A DNA stretch of 64,000 nucleotides from Glandiceps talaboti (Eukaryota; Hemichordata; Enteropneusta; Spengelidae): the NCBI RefSeq assembly GCF_964340395.1, contig NC_135554.1, positions 5,022,975 to 5,086,974 on the forward strand. Reading direction: 5' to 3'. Shown piece by piece: positions 37,993-49,356 of the stretch. Under the pieces are notes generated by a model, which saw only the letters and a program-made list of their open reading frames with translations, was not told the origin of the DNA and made no database searches. How positions within the stretch are numbered: position 1 is the first letter of the stretch; the number at the start of each line of letters is the position of its first letter. The position numbers and the translations under genes are program-made.

Positions 37993-38129
37993 AATTGAAA
38001 TTTCTGTTCGGCGAATTAGAACAGAAATGTTTTCTTGTCGTTGTCGTCCATTCGGAAACGATAGTTACATCTGCGATGGCTTATATGCTAATTAGATGCA
38101 CCTTTATATGTACAAGCTGAATAGAGTTC
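37993..38129 (+). repeat. Direct repeat flanking the recombinase gene, right copy
   Basis: Same sequence as 36976-37122 with a few changes. Just before it, 37921-37992 (GGTAGACGCGCCATCCC and following) recurs at 45717-45782. Confidence 0.85.
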
Positions 38130-38220
38130 AGTCTCTCGGGCGTCGACACCTAGTACACAGTTCACCCCAATTTTTCGTGTGGAAATATAAGCAATTGTGT
38201 TTTTAGCTCCGCTGTCAGCG

Positions 38221-39545
38221 AAAGCTGCAAGCGTAGCTTTAGGTATAGGTGGGTATTGAGGTATAGAGAGTAGAGTGAATCATAGGTGTCCGTCAAACTT
38301 TTATATTTTCACTATCTTCTCCGAAAGTGACAGTCGGAATTCTTCGATATTTGGTGTGCATGTTCCCTGGGGGGAGGCTATTCAGATTTGTTCATGCCAA
38401 GTTGATCTGTGCCATTTTCAATTTTTTATGATTTTTTTTCTCCAAAAATGACATTTTCATCAACTCCTCATAAACTTCAAGTCAGATTGCTTTGATATCT
38501 GGTGTGTTGATGCACAGGGGATAGCTTACTTAGATTTGTTAATTTCAAGTCAGCACGTCTTCTCTTCTATTTTTTATGATTTTTTTTTTGAAATTTGAAA
38601 AAAAAATGAATATGTTAATGAGCATTATGACCGACGCCATATTGGAAATCAGTCCGCGAGACTTTAGGTAAAGTGCAAGTTTTCAAAAGACACTATTGAC
38701 GTCAAACAAGCAATGTAATATGTGCTATAGTCTTAATTCTACGCATTGTGCGCCCAAATGACAAATATTTGTTCGAAAAAGGGTTTTAAACTTCAAATCC
38801 AATTCTCCACCTCCTACAGAATGGTTCATTCCAGTATATGCACCTCATTATCATTGTGAGAAGTCTTCCATGCCTGAACTGAAGTGTTTCGAACGATTTT
38901 TGACAGAGTCAGTCGTCAATAAAAACGATAACACTCTTTCTAAAATTACCACATTTTGAAAGGGAAAGTACTTTGTGGTTCATTTATGGACTTTTGTTTT
39001 TGTACGATCAATATTGGTGGCAAAATTACAGCATCAAAATTGCCGATGTGGTAATGCACAACAATCCCAAGTACCCGGATGCATGAGGGACTAACCCAGA
39101 AGCAAGTCGTTGTCAGCCATACGTTACAGTGCAGTGGTAACCGTCCGAGAAATCGCTGCGTTCAGTGTCATTATTCACAGAATTGTTGTTTTCGAGTGAA
39201 AACCCGTCTTGAATTGTATAACTCTAACATGTCAAGTTATATTTTGAAAGTTGTATCGCTAGTTTAAATTTGAGACGATTTTCTCACGTACTATCGGGGC
39301 TTACTTGGACTTGGACCTTATATATAATTACTCCAGTTCATCGGGAAGTTTAGCCAGCCCGATAATTCTTTCTGGTTTAGTTTACAACACTTTTGATCGC
39401 GCAGATTTTGTTGTTGTGATGAAAAGAAATTAAAAAAAGATCACTTCAACCATTTCGTGGTGTTTTCTTTATGAAAGGTAATCGAACATGAACGAGTGTT
39501 ACGTGTTACCACTGTAACCAGGAGGGTCTATGCTGTAACGTATGG
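38221..39545 (+). repeat. Dispersed repeat, first part of the split copy
   Basis: Aligns with 50100-51357 from the hairpin-forming start (AAAGCT...AGCTTT) to GTAACGTATGG. It is separated from its second part (44957-45537) by the 5.4-kb insertion. Confidence 0.88.
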
Positions 39546-40273
39546 CAAGGGTTCGACATACACGCTGCTATCCCGCGAGTCTAGTAACTTTCTGTAAGGA
39601 CCAGTAAAGGTTACCAAAATGCCCATTGCAGGTAGTCCGACGAGATAGTGACTTTTCGATAGGTATATTAGGGAGCTCAGAATTCAAACCACCGGCTATA
39701 TGATGAATTCACGGTCATAGTAAAATTCATTTGATTTTTAATTTGCTATTTTGACCAACTCCGGTTGTCTATTCGCGATAAAATTACGATTAGTTTGGAA
39801 ACGGGGTAGATTTTCTATGATTCCGTGTCATAAAAGCATGTGTTGTGTAGTTTTCGAAAAGCACACCCGGTGGGAAAGTCGCCCAACAGGCGATCTCGCG
39901 CCATTGCTGTACTACGTGGCACTTTATTCTGGCGGGGTGTCTCTTGAAAACGGGAATAGCGAAGGATGAGCCAATCAAGTGAGACCTTTCAAATGTAGCT
40001 AATATTATAGCCAATAAAATTAGTTGTACGATGATATGTGTATAATAAGGGTAAGGCTGGCCTCTACACACTGTAATAACAAGTAAATAGTAAAGTTGAA
40101 ATCTTTGTCGCATGAATTCTTATTTATGTACGGATGCGTAGTCTTTCTGAACAGTAATTTTTAGATCAGTTAGTATTTAAACTACGTTTCTGAGTTAATT
40201 ATTCGGTAGGTTATTGACGAGCTCCCTTTGTAAAAACGCTGTACAAATAAAGTATTTTCCGTCTCGCGGCAGA

Positions 40274-40311
40274 TCTCGCGAGATATGCAAATAACCTAGC
40301 AACGGTTGCTA
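40274..40311. promoter_or_regulatory. Promoter-like palindromes upstream of a SAP-type ORF
   Basis: TCTCGCGAGA (40274-40283), the known CGCG core promoter palindrome, is followed by TAGCAACGGTTGCTA (40297-40311), an RFX-like palindrome. They lie about 105-140 bp upstream of the ATG at 40416. Confidence 0.45.
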
Positions 40312-40415
40312 CGGAGGTCAAGGTTTCCGGAGTGGCCATGTTGTTCATATGAAAGTCAATGCATTAGTCTGAAATAAATACTACCGTTTGTGACCATCTA
40401 CAATCCTAAGTCATC

Positions 40416-40493
40416 ATGGAAGACATTGAAAAATTGAAAGTACACGAACTAAAGAGCATGTTGCGAAAATATAGCGTGTCAACATCAAGTTAA
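40416..40493 (+). pseudogene. Truncated SAP-like domain start
   Basis: MEDIEKLKVHELKSMLRKYS and then VSTSS before a TAA. The pattern (MxxIEKLKVxELKxxLRxxxVSTSG) is the start of a SAP DNA-binding helix pair, common at the N-terminus of transposon-encoded proteins. The second helix is lost through a frame disruption in TCAAGTTAAAAG. No downstream exon was identified. Confidence 0.5.
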
Positions 40494-41418
40494 AAGAAAA
40501 ATACGCCAGTGTCACACTGTCATTATATTTCCGAACTGACTGTCATTTCTGGGAATACGTTGTCAGTGCCAAACTTATGCAGCATACTAGATGGCTATAA
40601 TATTTCAATCTTGAGAAATGGTAATTAATGACAAGCAAAATCGAGTAGTTTTGATTATTAGTACACATGTACATGGTGGAAACATTTCCCGTCACCAATA
40701 TTCAATATAAGTATATTAGAATGCAATGCACATGAAGTGTGGCGTAGTACTACTACACATCCACCAGCCGTAAGCCCTTATGAACCGTTGACATTTACGT
40801 TGTTGACAAATACGGACGAAAGCTAAAAGTCTTACACATTTTTAGAGTGCCAATGTCCCGTTTCGGTCCTAGAGTTCAGAATTGAAAAGTTCTTAATTAT
40901 CGTCACAGATCGGGAAATCATAGTCAGTTCCTGACAATCGTATTCCGATTTTACCACATGTTATCTTCATACAATATCTACCAGTCTAGTTCCCAACGAC
41001 CGTATTCCAATTTTACCCTACCTTAATAACGTAGAGTAAAATCGGAATACGGTCGTCATGAACTAGACTAGTACTGTATGAAGATAACTTAGAGTAAAAT
41101 CGGAATACGATCGTCAGGAACTAGAATTGGGAATCACCGGCGATGCGTGAAACACGTGTACGTGTCAGCCATGTTTATACTTGAGTTCGATGAACATGTT
41201 GTAGAACTCATAGTCAAAATTCGTAAAATAAAACGACATAGTATCTCTAAATTTTAATTTTAAATGCATATATATAGCTCATTTATAAATGTATATGATA
41301 AAATCAAAGACAGCGAAAAAAATTCTCAACCGATTTCAAAGTTTTTAGCGGACCCTGACGAATTTAGCTGACGAATTACGGACTAAGAATTACATCATTG
41401 CCAACTATTAACAGCACC

Positions 41419-43415
41419 TTATACCACAGGGAGAAGCGAGCATGTTTTAAAACTATTTCTTTTTTCTTTCCCTGGTTACTTTGCTCTCAGCTATATCTCA
41501 GACCACTAAAAGTCTGAGGCTGTATGTAATTCTCTCTTTTCTTTATTGACTAATAAGTAAAGACACCTTGTCCATTATTGGCCTCTTATCTTAATTAAAA
41601 CATCCCTTATCTTATAATTGGCGAGATATCACTTACATTAACAGTTTGCTTAATCTCTCATCTGCTGGGAGATTATCACACTGGACAAACATTCGATCAT
41701 GCATATACTGGTAAGGAAGAGAAAAGGGATGTAACTCCGATGCACTGTGGCTTGAGGATCACCGTAAGTCGGCCGATATGAATAACTGCCACGAAAAGTC
41801 CTTGTAAATGCGCAGTTTCCGGACGACGGTAGGACGATTGACAGTGTTCTCTTCGAAAAGAAGCCACTCAATATAGGTTGATTCACCTGCAGCTATGTTT
41901 CGGCGTTGAAACCAACCTTGCTTGGGCTCGAAAGCAAGCAAATCAAACCACACAAGTCTGCTTGGGTATTCATGAATAATGTCTGGTTTTCCTCTGCATA
42001 AATTGATGTATGCGTTGCTGGTAAATTCAGTTAAGGGTAAATCGTGATGTTCAATGAAAACAACAACACAATGGCCGTTTACACATGAGAAAACAACAAG
42101 CGAACAACTACATCGGAGCGTGTCAAAGGTCAAGGAACGTCAAATTGCTTGACTGCGATTCCTTGCATATAGTACACAACCATGTCGGCATTGATCAAAA
42201 CATTAAAATATGCCGTCGTAAAAACCACTCGATTTCTTTAATTACCACCACCTTCCCTTCGTTTAATGTTGTCTATTTTAGTATTTTTCGCGGAAGCGCA
42301 ACGCCACCATAAAAACGACTCGAAAACAAAACAAACGAAAATGATTTAAAACGGGTTAATAAATCGAGCCGTATTCGCGATGTAATGTACACCATAATAA
42401 GATTGTGATAAAACGGGAATCAAGTTCGTAAAGGATACAATCTCTGTCCATTAAGGGTCACTTTCCCGTCTTTAACTGATGGAAATATCCGCCGTATGGC
42501 TTTGCCGAGAACTTCTGGTATTATTGAACTAATAGCGGAGGACTGATTATACACATCAGCTTTTCCTGGGCATTCATGAAAGTGTCTGCATAACCTTTGA
42601 TATAAATTATTACAATGTGAAACGACTTTTAAACCTTATTGTTGTTTTTCGATCTTCTCGTTTAAACATACATCTTTTATCTCACGATCACGACATTAGT
42701 CATTGCGGGTGTTTTACCATCAGAAACGATAATAAGTTATGGTACAGCCGATACGCAGTCTATTTTCTTCATAATTGTTTGGCCTTTAAAGAAATGCCTA
42801 ACGAGAACTTTAAAAGCCTGAGCACTACGTAAGCTTATGTGGTGACAGGTTGTTTAGCTATAAAGGGGTACTTACCATATTAGTAGTGTGTTGTCGGTTT
42901 TCACTTCAATTTTGCTCTGTAAGTTGGTAACATCTGCCAGTGCTGAGGTCGACGACATGTTTACAGTGAGTGAAAAGAGATACTACCGTTGCATGTTGGG
43001 GTTTTGAAAATTTGAATTAACCGCCACTCCTGCGGGAGCTAATTTATCTTATCTACTAGTATTTCCTGTTTATAAGTGCATACATGAATATATTAAGTGT
43101 CCGGCCGACTTACGGTGATCCTCAAGCCACAGTGCATCGGAGTTACATCCCCTTTCTCTTCCTTACCAGTATATGCATGATCGAATGTTTGTCCAGTGTG
43201 ATAATCTCCCAGCAGATAAGAGATTAAGCAAACTGTTAATGTAAGTGATATCTCGCCAATAATGGACAAGGTGTCTTTACTTAGTCAATAAAGAAAAGAG
43301 AGAATTACATACAGCCTCAGACTTTTAGTGGTCTGAGATATAGCTGAGAGCAAAGTAACCAGGGAAAGAAAAAAGAAATAGTTTTAAAACATGCTCGCTT
43401 CTCCCTGTGGTTATA
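41419..43415. mobile_element. 1,987-bp TIR element carrying a small spliced gene
   Basis: Element 41424-43410 begins CCACAGGGAGAAGCGAGCA and ends in its reverse complement, flanked by a 5-bp target duplication TTATA (41419-41423, 43411-43415). The arms are about 350 bp (left) and 305 bp (right); the right arm lacks about 43 bp between two ATTGG copies present in the left arm. The arms end inward at GCCGACTTACGGTGATCCTC. No transposase is encoded. The interior holds a minus-strand gene (41759-42958). Confidence 0.85.
41759..42958 (-). CDS. Small spliced gene inside the TIR element, unknown function
   Basis: Exon 42876-42958 (MSSTSALADVTNLQSKIEVK, then TDNTLLI) ends at a perfect donor ATATG|GTAAGT. 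Exon 41759-42017 begins after TTTACCAG. The phase matches (TG|C), giving 113 residues. The second exon encodes a soluble, Trp-rich sequence with SRLVWFDLLAFEPKQGWFQR, GESTYIEWLLFEENTVNRP and TVVRKLRIYKDFSWQLFI, and its last codons lie in the left terminal repeat. The alternative, a longer open frame without the first exon, has no good ATG context. Family not recognised. It could be a captured host gene fragment or the element's own accessory protein. Confidence 0.5.
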
Positions 43416-44956
43416 CAGTAAAGTGATCGCGTACACGTTGTTGTGTTGGTTTTTAGACAACGCTACGCGACGTATAAAAAGTCTATGGAAAAGTTATGAC
43501 ATTGTATCAAATTTTAGACGTTGTTTAAAAATAGGAATACAATATTCGCGACCTGACATGCAAGTTTTCAACCAAAGGGCCTGCGATCCTCGAGTGGATC
43601 CAACTCTAGTAATATTTTCAAGTTCATGTTGAAACTGTCAATCTCAACCGCTCTTCATCTGCGCCCAGACGGCCAAAAATCACCGTCACGTCTGACGGCT
43701 AGTTATGAATTTCACATACGCACATCGTTTTTACAACAATACTTTAAAAGTTTGCTTCCCTTGATCTATCATACCATGGAAGTATACTTCCATGATCATA
43801 CGTATTGCACTGTACGTGACGTCGAGAACAATGGTGTTGCTAAGCGGTTGACACTTCAGCTTGACCACCCGAATGTGGTTGCTATGCACTCAATGGCGTC
43901 TCCCGCGAGACGGGTAATGGTCTATTGGATGTCAACGTTCGCCCGGCCACGTTCAACGGAACTAAGTGAAGCTCAATCATAACAATGGTGGCTGTCAAAA
44001 TCGAAGACGCAATTTGACCGTGTTGTTATTTCAGTGAGTTTATTCAGCAAGAAAACAATGTGTTCTATGTTTTTGTACTTCCTACATGATGTGATGATCG
44101 TTTTTTTACCGGTACAACTTACAGCCTACAATGAAACTGCTAACTTCTTAGTTAGTAACACTGACACGATTCCGTGTTCCGTGTTCATGTTTTGGGGCAC
44201 ATTTCTAAATACGCGAAACCAGTTACTGAATGTGTAGTGGATATTGATATTCAGTTTGAAAAATTAAAATACTGAACTTTATTTTGCGAACGGTTTTGTC
44301 ATTTCTTAGTAATTATAGGGCCGACTGTATCACGTTTAACGTTTATGTCAACCCGGAAGTACATAGACACGAAAATAGACGAAGTGACTTGTTCATGTAA
44401 TTAGTAACAACATTTTGCTGTAACTGCTGGTAACCTTCAAATTTATTTATTTTTATGTTGTAAATACATTCTAATATGCACTAAGGAGAACACTATAAAG
44501 ACTTGCTATATGGGAAGGTAATTTTTTGTCTTTTAAAAATGCAATAGTTAGATCAATGTGTACCAGAAATGTTATGTAGTATTTAAGCTAGAAATAAGAC
44601 CACATAACATCTTATTACTCCCCCCCCCCCAATTAAGACAAACTACTCACAGAAAGCAACAAAAAAGAGAAGAACCTCCAAAACATAAAATAGAGAATAA
44701 AATTACAGTAAGGAGTTGATGATGCACAAACAACTACAAAGAAATAGACAGTTCAATTACAACACACGGTTTGAAATAAATATGGGGTTTGGAAAAGTGA
44801 ATTAGAAGTAGAGCAAAAACTAAGAGAGATGAAGAGCCTAAGTGAACAAGCGAAAGCACTTAAAGATAGGACCAGCAATTCTTTTGCAGGACTACTACGT
44901 TATCAATTTTACTAGTCCTGTGGGATAGTGACTTTTTTATTCCAGTGCCGAACCCT
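43416..44956. other. Right flank within the 5.4-kb insertion
   Basis: A 118-codon plus-strand frame (43626-43982) overlaps a CpG-richer stretch and lacks splice or homology support. A C-run is at 44621-44630. No gene is claimed. Confidence 0.4.
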
Positions 44957-45537
44957 GTTGGCTGAGAATGACTCTCTTTCGGGTACTTGGGGATTGTCGC
45001 CGTACGGAAACTAAGATGGCGATTAATACATTTCTTCCCTATATATATATATCTACTACAACTAGTACAAGTTGAATGTTGTTGACTTGGTAAATCTGTT
45101 AGAAAATTGAAATTCAAATTGCCTCAAAATTATTTTAGATCCCTAGTTTATTTCATTCATTATTAAAATTTTCCAGGGTAAAAGCTGTAGGACACTGGAA
45201 TTATTTATAGCCAACCTCAAAATCCTCTTTTTTTTCTTTTTCTTGTGTGTATTTCCCAGTCATTTTTTTCCAGAGATTTTGTGCAATATTTCATAACAGT
45301 AGATTTTTGTTATAAAATGGTGACTATGGTATAAAAGTACAATACATTACCAACTTCTGTGTAAAATGTGTTTTATAGTGAGACATCATATGAAACCACT
45401 AACCACTTTATTGCATCGCTAAAACAAAACTGCATAGTAAAGAGCTGAAGAACTGAACCACTTCTACATGTCACCAAAATTAAAAATAAAATTAAAAAAA
45501 AACAGCGGAGCTATTCTGACCGATAGGTCGCTTGTTT
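44957..45537 (+). repeat. Dispersed repeat, second part of the split copy
   Basis: Continues the alignment with 51354-51914 from GGCTGAGAATGACTCTC to CCGATAGGTCGCTTGT. Confidence 0.88.
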
Positions 45538-46205
45538 ATAGTAGCTGTCTAATATTCGGTCTGGTATATGATATTTATTGCGTTCAACAGGTCCCGGGTA
45601 TTCATTTAATTATCTACTGTTCAGAATGAATGCTGTACTTGTTAACATAGCGCATAGATTGAAATGTAACTGTTTTACCCTTTTAAAAACAACATTAAAT
45701 ATCGGAGGTGATGTTGGGTAGACGCGCCATCCCGAAGTGTATATTCATTGTACGGTTTCTTTATATTGGTCTTAGACCAGAATGTTGAATGGTTGTTCCT
45801 TATATGTCATGTTTTGCAATTCAAATTAGGAACATATGCATTTCAACCAATCAGAGGGCTTCTTTGCCATGAACGTTTTCACTAGTCTTGCTGCTAGACT
45901 TTCGGGCTTTCTTTCGATGCTATAACTATAAGCGAACGAAGTTCGCATGTGAGGGCCTGCGATAGCGTTGTTCGGCTGTGTGTCGTATTTTATCGGAAGA
46001 ACATCAGAGGGCTAGCTGATAGACTACGTTTTCACCAGATGCCATGCAAATCGTTATCGAATTGCCAGGTGATTTGAAACAAAAGAAGAGTGAGCGGTTG
46101 GTTGTGTAGAACCGACTCTTAAACATTTAGGTATGCTCAAGAGGTGATGGGGAGCATAGTCCGTTGAGCGTCATATAGTTTGATAGTTTGTGAACATGTG
46201 ATTTA

Positions 46206-46278
46206 AGTCAGATAACCACCGTACCCTCGGTGTTTTTGGAATCCATTCCAGAAACACCTAGATTTTGGTGGTTATCTA
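46206..46278. repeat. Short inverted repeat
   Basis: AGATAACCACC...GTGTTT is matched by AAACACC...GGTGGTTATCT, with arms of about 26 bp and a loop of about 18 bp. MITE-like, no target duplication seen. Confidence 0.65.
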
Positions 46279-46330
46279 TTAGTTATATCTTTGCGAAAAT
46301 ATGGTTTGGAATGTCACAGAAAATGTCGTG

Positions 46331-46451
<121 letters not shown>

Positions 46452-46583
46452 AAATACACAAGTTATGGTACGGAGCCGTTACTCAGAGTTTCACGCTTGA
46501 ATGCGATCTTCGGACGAAGATATATCTATATATCTATATATATATAGATGCATATATATATATATAGATATATAGATATAGAG

Positions 46584-46734
46584 AGTTTTGGTAGTACTGG
46601 AACTCTTTCTTGGCTGTAACTCGGAGTTTCACGCATTGTGCGATCATCAGACAACTGTGTGAGTTGTCTGATGATCGCACAATGCGTGAAACTCCGAGTT
46701 ACAACCAAGAAAGAGTTCCAGTGCTACCAAAACT
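46584..46734. repeat. 151-bp near-perfect palindrome
   Basis: Arms of 73 bp with about two mismatches are separated by GTGTG (46657-46661). The core TAACTCGGAGTTTCACGC is also found, diverged, at 46480-46496 beside the (TA)n tract. Probably a miniature foldback element inserted in TA-rich DNA. Confidence 0.9.
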
Positions 46735-46791
46735 ATTACGCTCTGCCACTGCGGTATAGAGCACTGTCTTAGCAGATTGATACTCACCGAG

Positions 46792-46794
<3 letters not shown>

Positions 46795-46861
<67 letters not shown>
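46795..46861. repeat. (TA)n microsatellite
   Basis: TA tract abutting the truncated 5' side of the LINE fragment. Confidence 0.97.
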
Positions 46862-46863
<2 letters not shown>

Positions 46864-47142
46864 TGTCTCCTCAATATTCGCTGTTCTTAATGGCATTCGT
46901 CAAGGGTGAATTTTATCTCCACGTTTTTATAATGTTTACATTGATGAGCTGAGCCATCGTTTGTCTTCTTATAAGGTTGGATGTTGGCTTAGTAGTAGAT
47001 TTTTGAATCACATTTCATATCCCGATGATTTAATTGTCTTCAGTCCCTCTAGCAAGAGCTTACAAAAGTTTATTTATGTTTGCGAGATTTACGGTATAAA
47101 CATGATATTGTCTACAATCAGAAAAAAAAACCAGTCTGTATG

Positions 47143-49356
47143 GCTGTCTATGGGGTGAGATCCCCGACAAAATAAATGTATTTAATGTATTTTAAGATTT
47201 CCACAATTATTTCAGTATTTATTCACTTTTTTATTTCAATTATTTAAGTAATTATTTTTAAAATTTATATTTCATTATTAAATATTTCCACAATTATTTC
47301 GGTATTTATTCACTTTTTTATTATAATTATTTCTGTAATTATTTTTAGAATTTTTAATTTCGTTATTAAATATTTCCATAATTTCATTTTTTATTCACTT
47401 ATTTATTATAATTATTTCTTTATTTATTCACTTATATTTATTTTAATTATTTCTGTATTTGTTCTTAATTTGCTTTTTATTTTTATTTTTCTATTATTAA
47501 TTCAAGTTGAATTATTTGACTTATGTCAAGAAACTTGCTTATTTAATCATTTGGATTTATTTCTTAACATTAAATTATTTATAAAATTTATAATTTCGTT
47601 ATTTAAGTCTGTATTTTGCATCTAATTTCTCTTTTCATCACCATTATTATTTTGATTTGTTTTATCATTTTTAATTATTTCATTTGCTAAGCTAATTTAA
47701 ACATTCTCAGCAATATACTATGATAATGATGTTCTCTTATCATTAAATTTTTTTTTTTCAATTCATTATTTTGTTATTTAAGTGTTTATTTTGATTCTTG
47801 TTCGTGCTTTAATTTATTCTCTATACCTGCAAACCATGTTTAGTTTATAACTTAAACTTGAACAATTACAATTGATGAATATTTTATTTTGGCGGAGATC
47901 TCACCGTAGTTTAAAGTAATTTATTCTCTATGTTAGTTGATAACTTAAACTTGAACAATTACAATTGATGAATACTTTATTTTGGCAGAGATCTCACAGT
48001 AGTTTAAAGTAATTTATTCTCTATGCCTGCAAACCATGTTTAGTTGATAACTTAAACTTGAACAATTACAATTGATAAATATTTTATTTTGGCGGAGATC
48101 TCACCATAGTTTAAAGTAATTTATTCACTATAAATGAAAACCATGGTTCGGGGCCATAGATTCGTCCTATGACTGCAACGTGCAACGTATTTGGCCCGGA
48201 ACATGGTTATCAAGCACAGTGAATAAATTTCTTCAACTACCGTGAGATCTCCGCCAAAATACAATAATTAATTTATTCTCTATGCCTGCAAACCATGTTC
48301 AGGGGCCTACGATACGTCATATGACGTATTTGCATCACTTCTCTCCAATCACGATTGATCACTAACTGACTATCATATGCATCATAGCGACTGAGCTTAT
48401 AAATCTATGTGAATATATGCCTGGAATCGTTAGATCGGATGATGTTTCAGAGTTTAATCAGTTGAATACTGCAGTCCATAAAGTTGTTTTGGTTGGAGAA
48501 AAATTGGTTTGGCATGCCCTTAGTTTTGATATTCCAAATGAAGTCTTCAATTACATTCGGTACACTATAATAACTTTACAGGAATGTGATGAAGCTGGCA
48601 GTACAGATGTGCGCCATTTATCCCCAAAAATCGGTGAATTACGTGATGTAACAAACTATGACTTTCGAGAGAAAATAAATTCGTAACCGTGAATAAATGT
48701 TTGTGTAGTTTTATTAAATGTAAATATGAGACAGTATACAGCAGGGTCATAAATCTTTATCTGTTTTTTCTATGGACAATCGGTGCCGCAGTGGTGCACA
48801 TGGACGGTGTAACGTGTATCATCATGCTAGGCACAACATTAGAAATAAAGGTAAATGATTAAATAAGCAAGTTTCTTGACATAAGTGAAATAATTGAACT
48901 TGAACAATAGAAAAATAAAAATAACAAGAACAAATTGCAAATTAAGAACAAAATACAGAAGTAATTAAAATAAATAAGTGAATAAATGAATAATGAAATA
49001 ATTTCAAGAATAATTAAAATTAATTTGACAAAGGAAATACACCTATTTCATTAAAATAAATAAGTGAATAAATAAAGAAATAATTATAATAAATAAGTGA
49101 ATAAATAAATACAGAAATAATTGTGGAAATATTAAATAAAAATAATTGAAATAAATTAATTTGACAATAAAGTAAATACATCCATTTTATTAAAATAAAT
49201 AAGTGAATAAAGAAATAATTATAATAAAATAAATTAATTTGACAATAAAGTAAATACATTAATTTTTTTTTAAATGAAGAAGTGAATAAATACAGAAATA
49301 ATTGTGTCAGTTAAATACATCTATAAATTTGGCGGGGATCTCACCCCATAGCTGTC
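47143..49356. mobile_element. 2.2-kb TIR element with 6-bp target duplication
   Basis: Element 47149-49350 begins TATGGGGTGAGATC and ends GATCTCACCCCATA, flanked by GCTGTC on both sides (47143-47148, 49351-49356). The arms are AT-rich and long (about 400-490 bp, imperfect). The interior has three direct units of roughly 110 bp (47820-48125) that each contain a copy of the GGCGGAGATCTCACC terminus, an internal inverted pair, and an 89-codon ORF. No transposase. A 6-bp duplication fits IS3EU-like or other rare superfamilies; I do not assign one. Confidence 0.82.
48417..48686 (+). CDS. 89-aa ORF inside the 2.2-kb TIR element
   Basis: ATG at 48417 is preceded by TATAAAT (48400-48406). The frame reads MPGIVRSDDVSEFNQLNTAV, then HKVVLVGEKLVWHALSFDIP and a charged C-terminus; an AATAAA follows within 20 bp of the stop. 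Composition is protein-like (soluble, mixed charge) and unlike the AT-rich arms around it. No family recognised. It could be a captured host fragment or the element's own small protein. Confidence 0.4.
   Translation: MPGIVRSDDVSEFNQLNTAVHKVVLVGEKLVWHALSFDIPNEVFNYIRYTIITLQECDEAGSTDVRHLSPKIGELRDVTNYDFREKINS

Larger units (their letters stand above)
39546..44956. mobile_element. 5.4-kb insertion with inverted ends, composite
   Basis: The uninterrupted relative at 51354-51358 gives the empty site. The insertion starts CAAGGGTTCGACA and ends TGCCGAACCCTG; internal matches (CTATCCC near CTAGT) extend the inverted ends beyond the first 12 bases, with indels. A 3-4 bp duplication (ATGG/TTGG) flanks it. 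Inside are a promoter-like CpG region, a SAP-type start and the separate 1,987-bp element 41424-43410. No transposase was recognised, so the superfamily is open. Confidence 0.65.

Noticed and set aside
39548-39560. GGGTTCGACA as a tRNA or SINE B-box
   Set aside because: It is the terminal repeat of the 5.4-kb insertion and is mirrored at its other end.
39790-40113. 107-codon minus-strand ORF
   Set aside because: Lies across repeat and insertion DNA with no recognisable motif; an equal-length frame exists on the other strand.
43626-43982. 118-codon plus-strand ORF
   Set aside because: No splice sites, motif or conservation evidence; it overlaps a CpG-rich stretch where long frames arise by chance.
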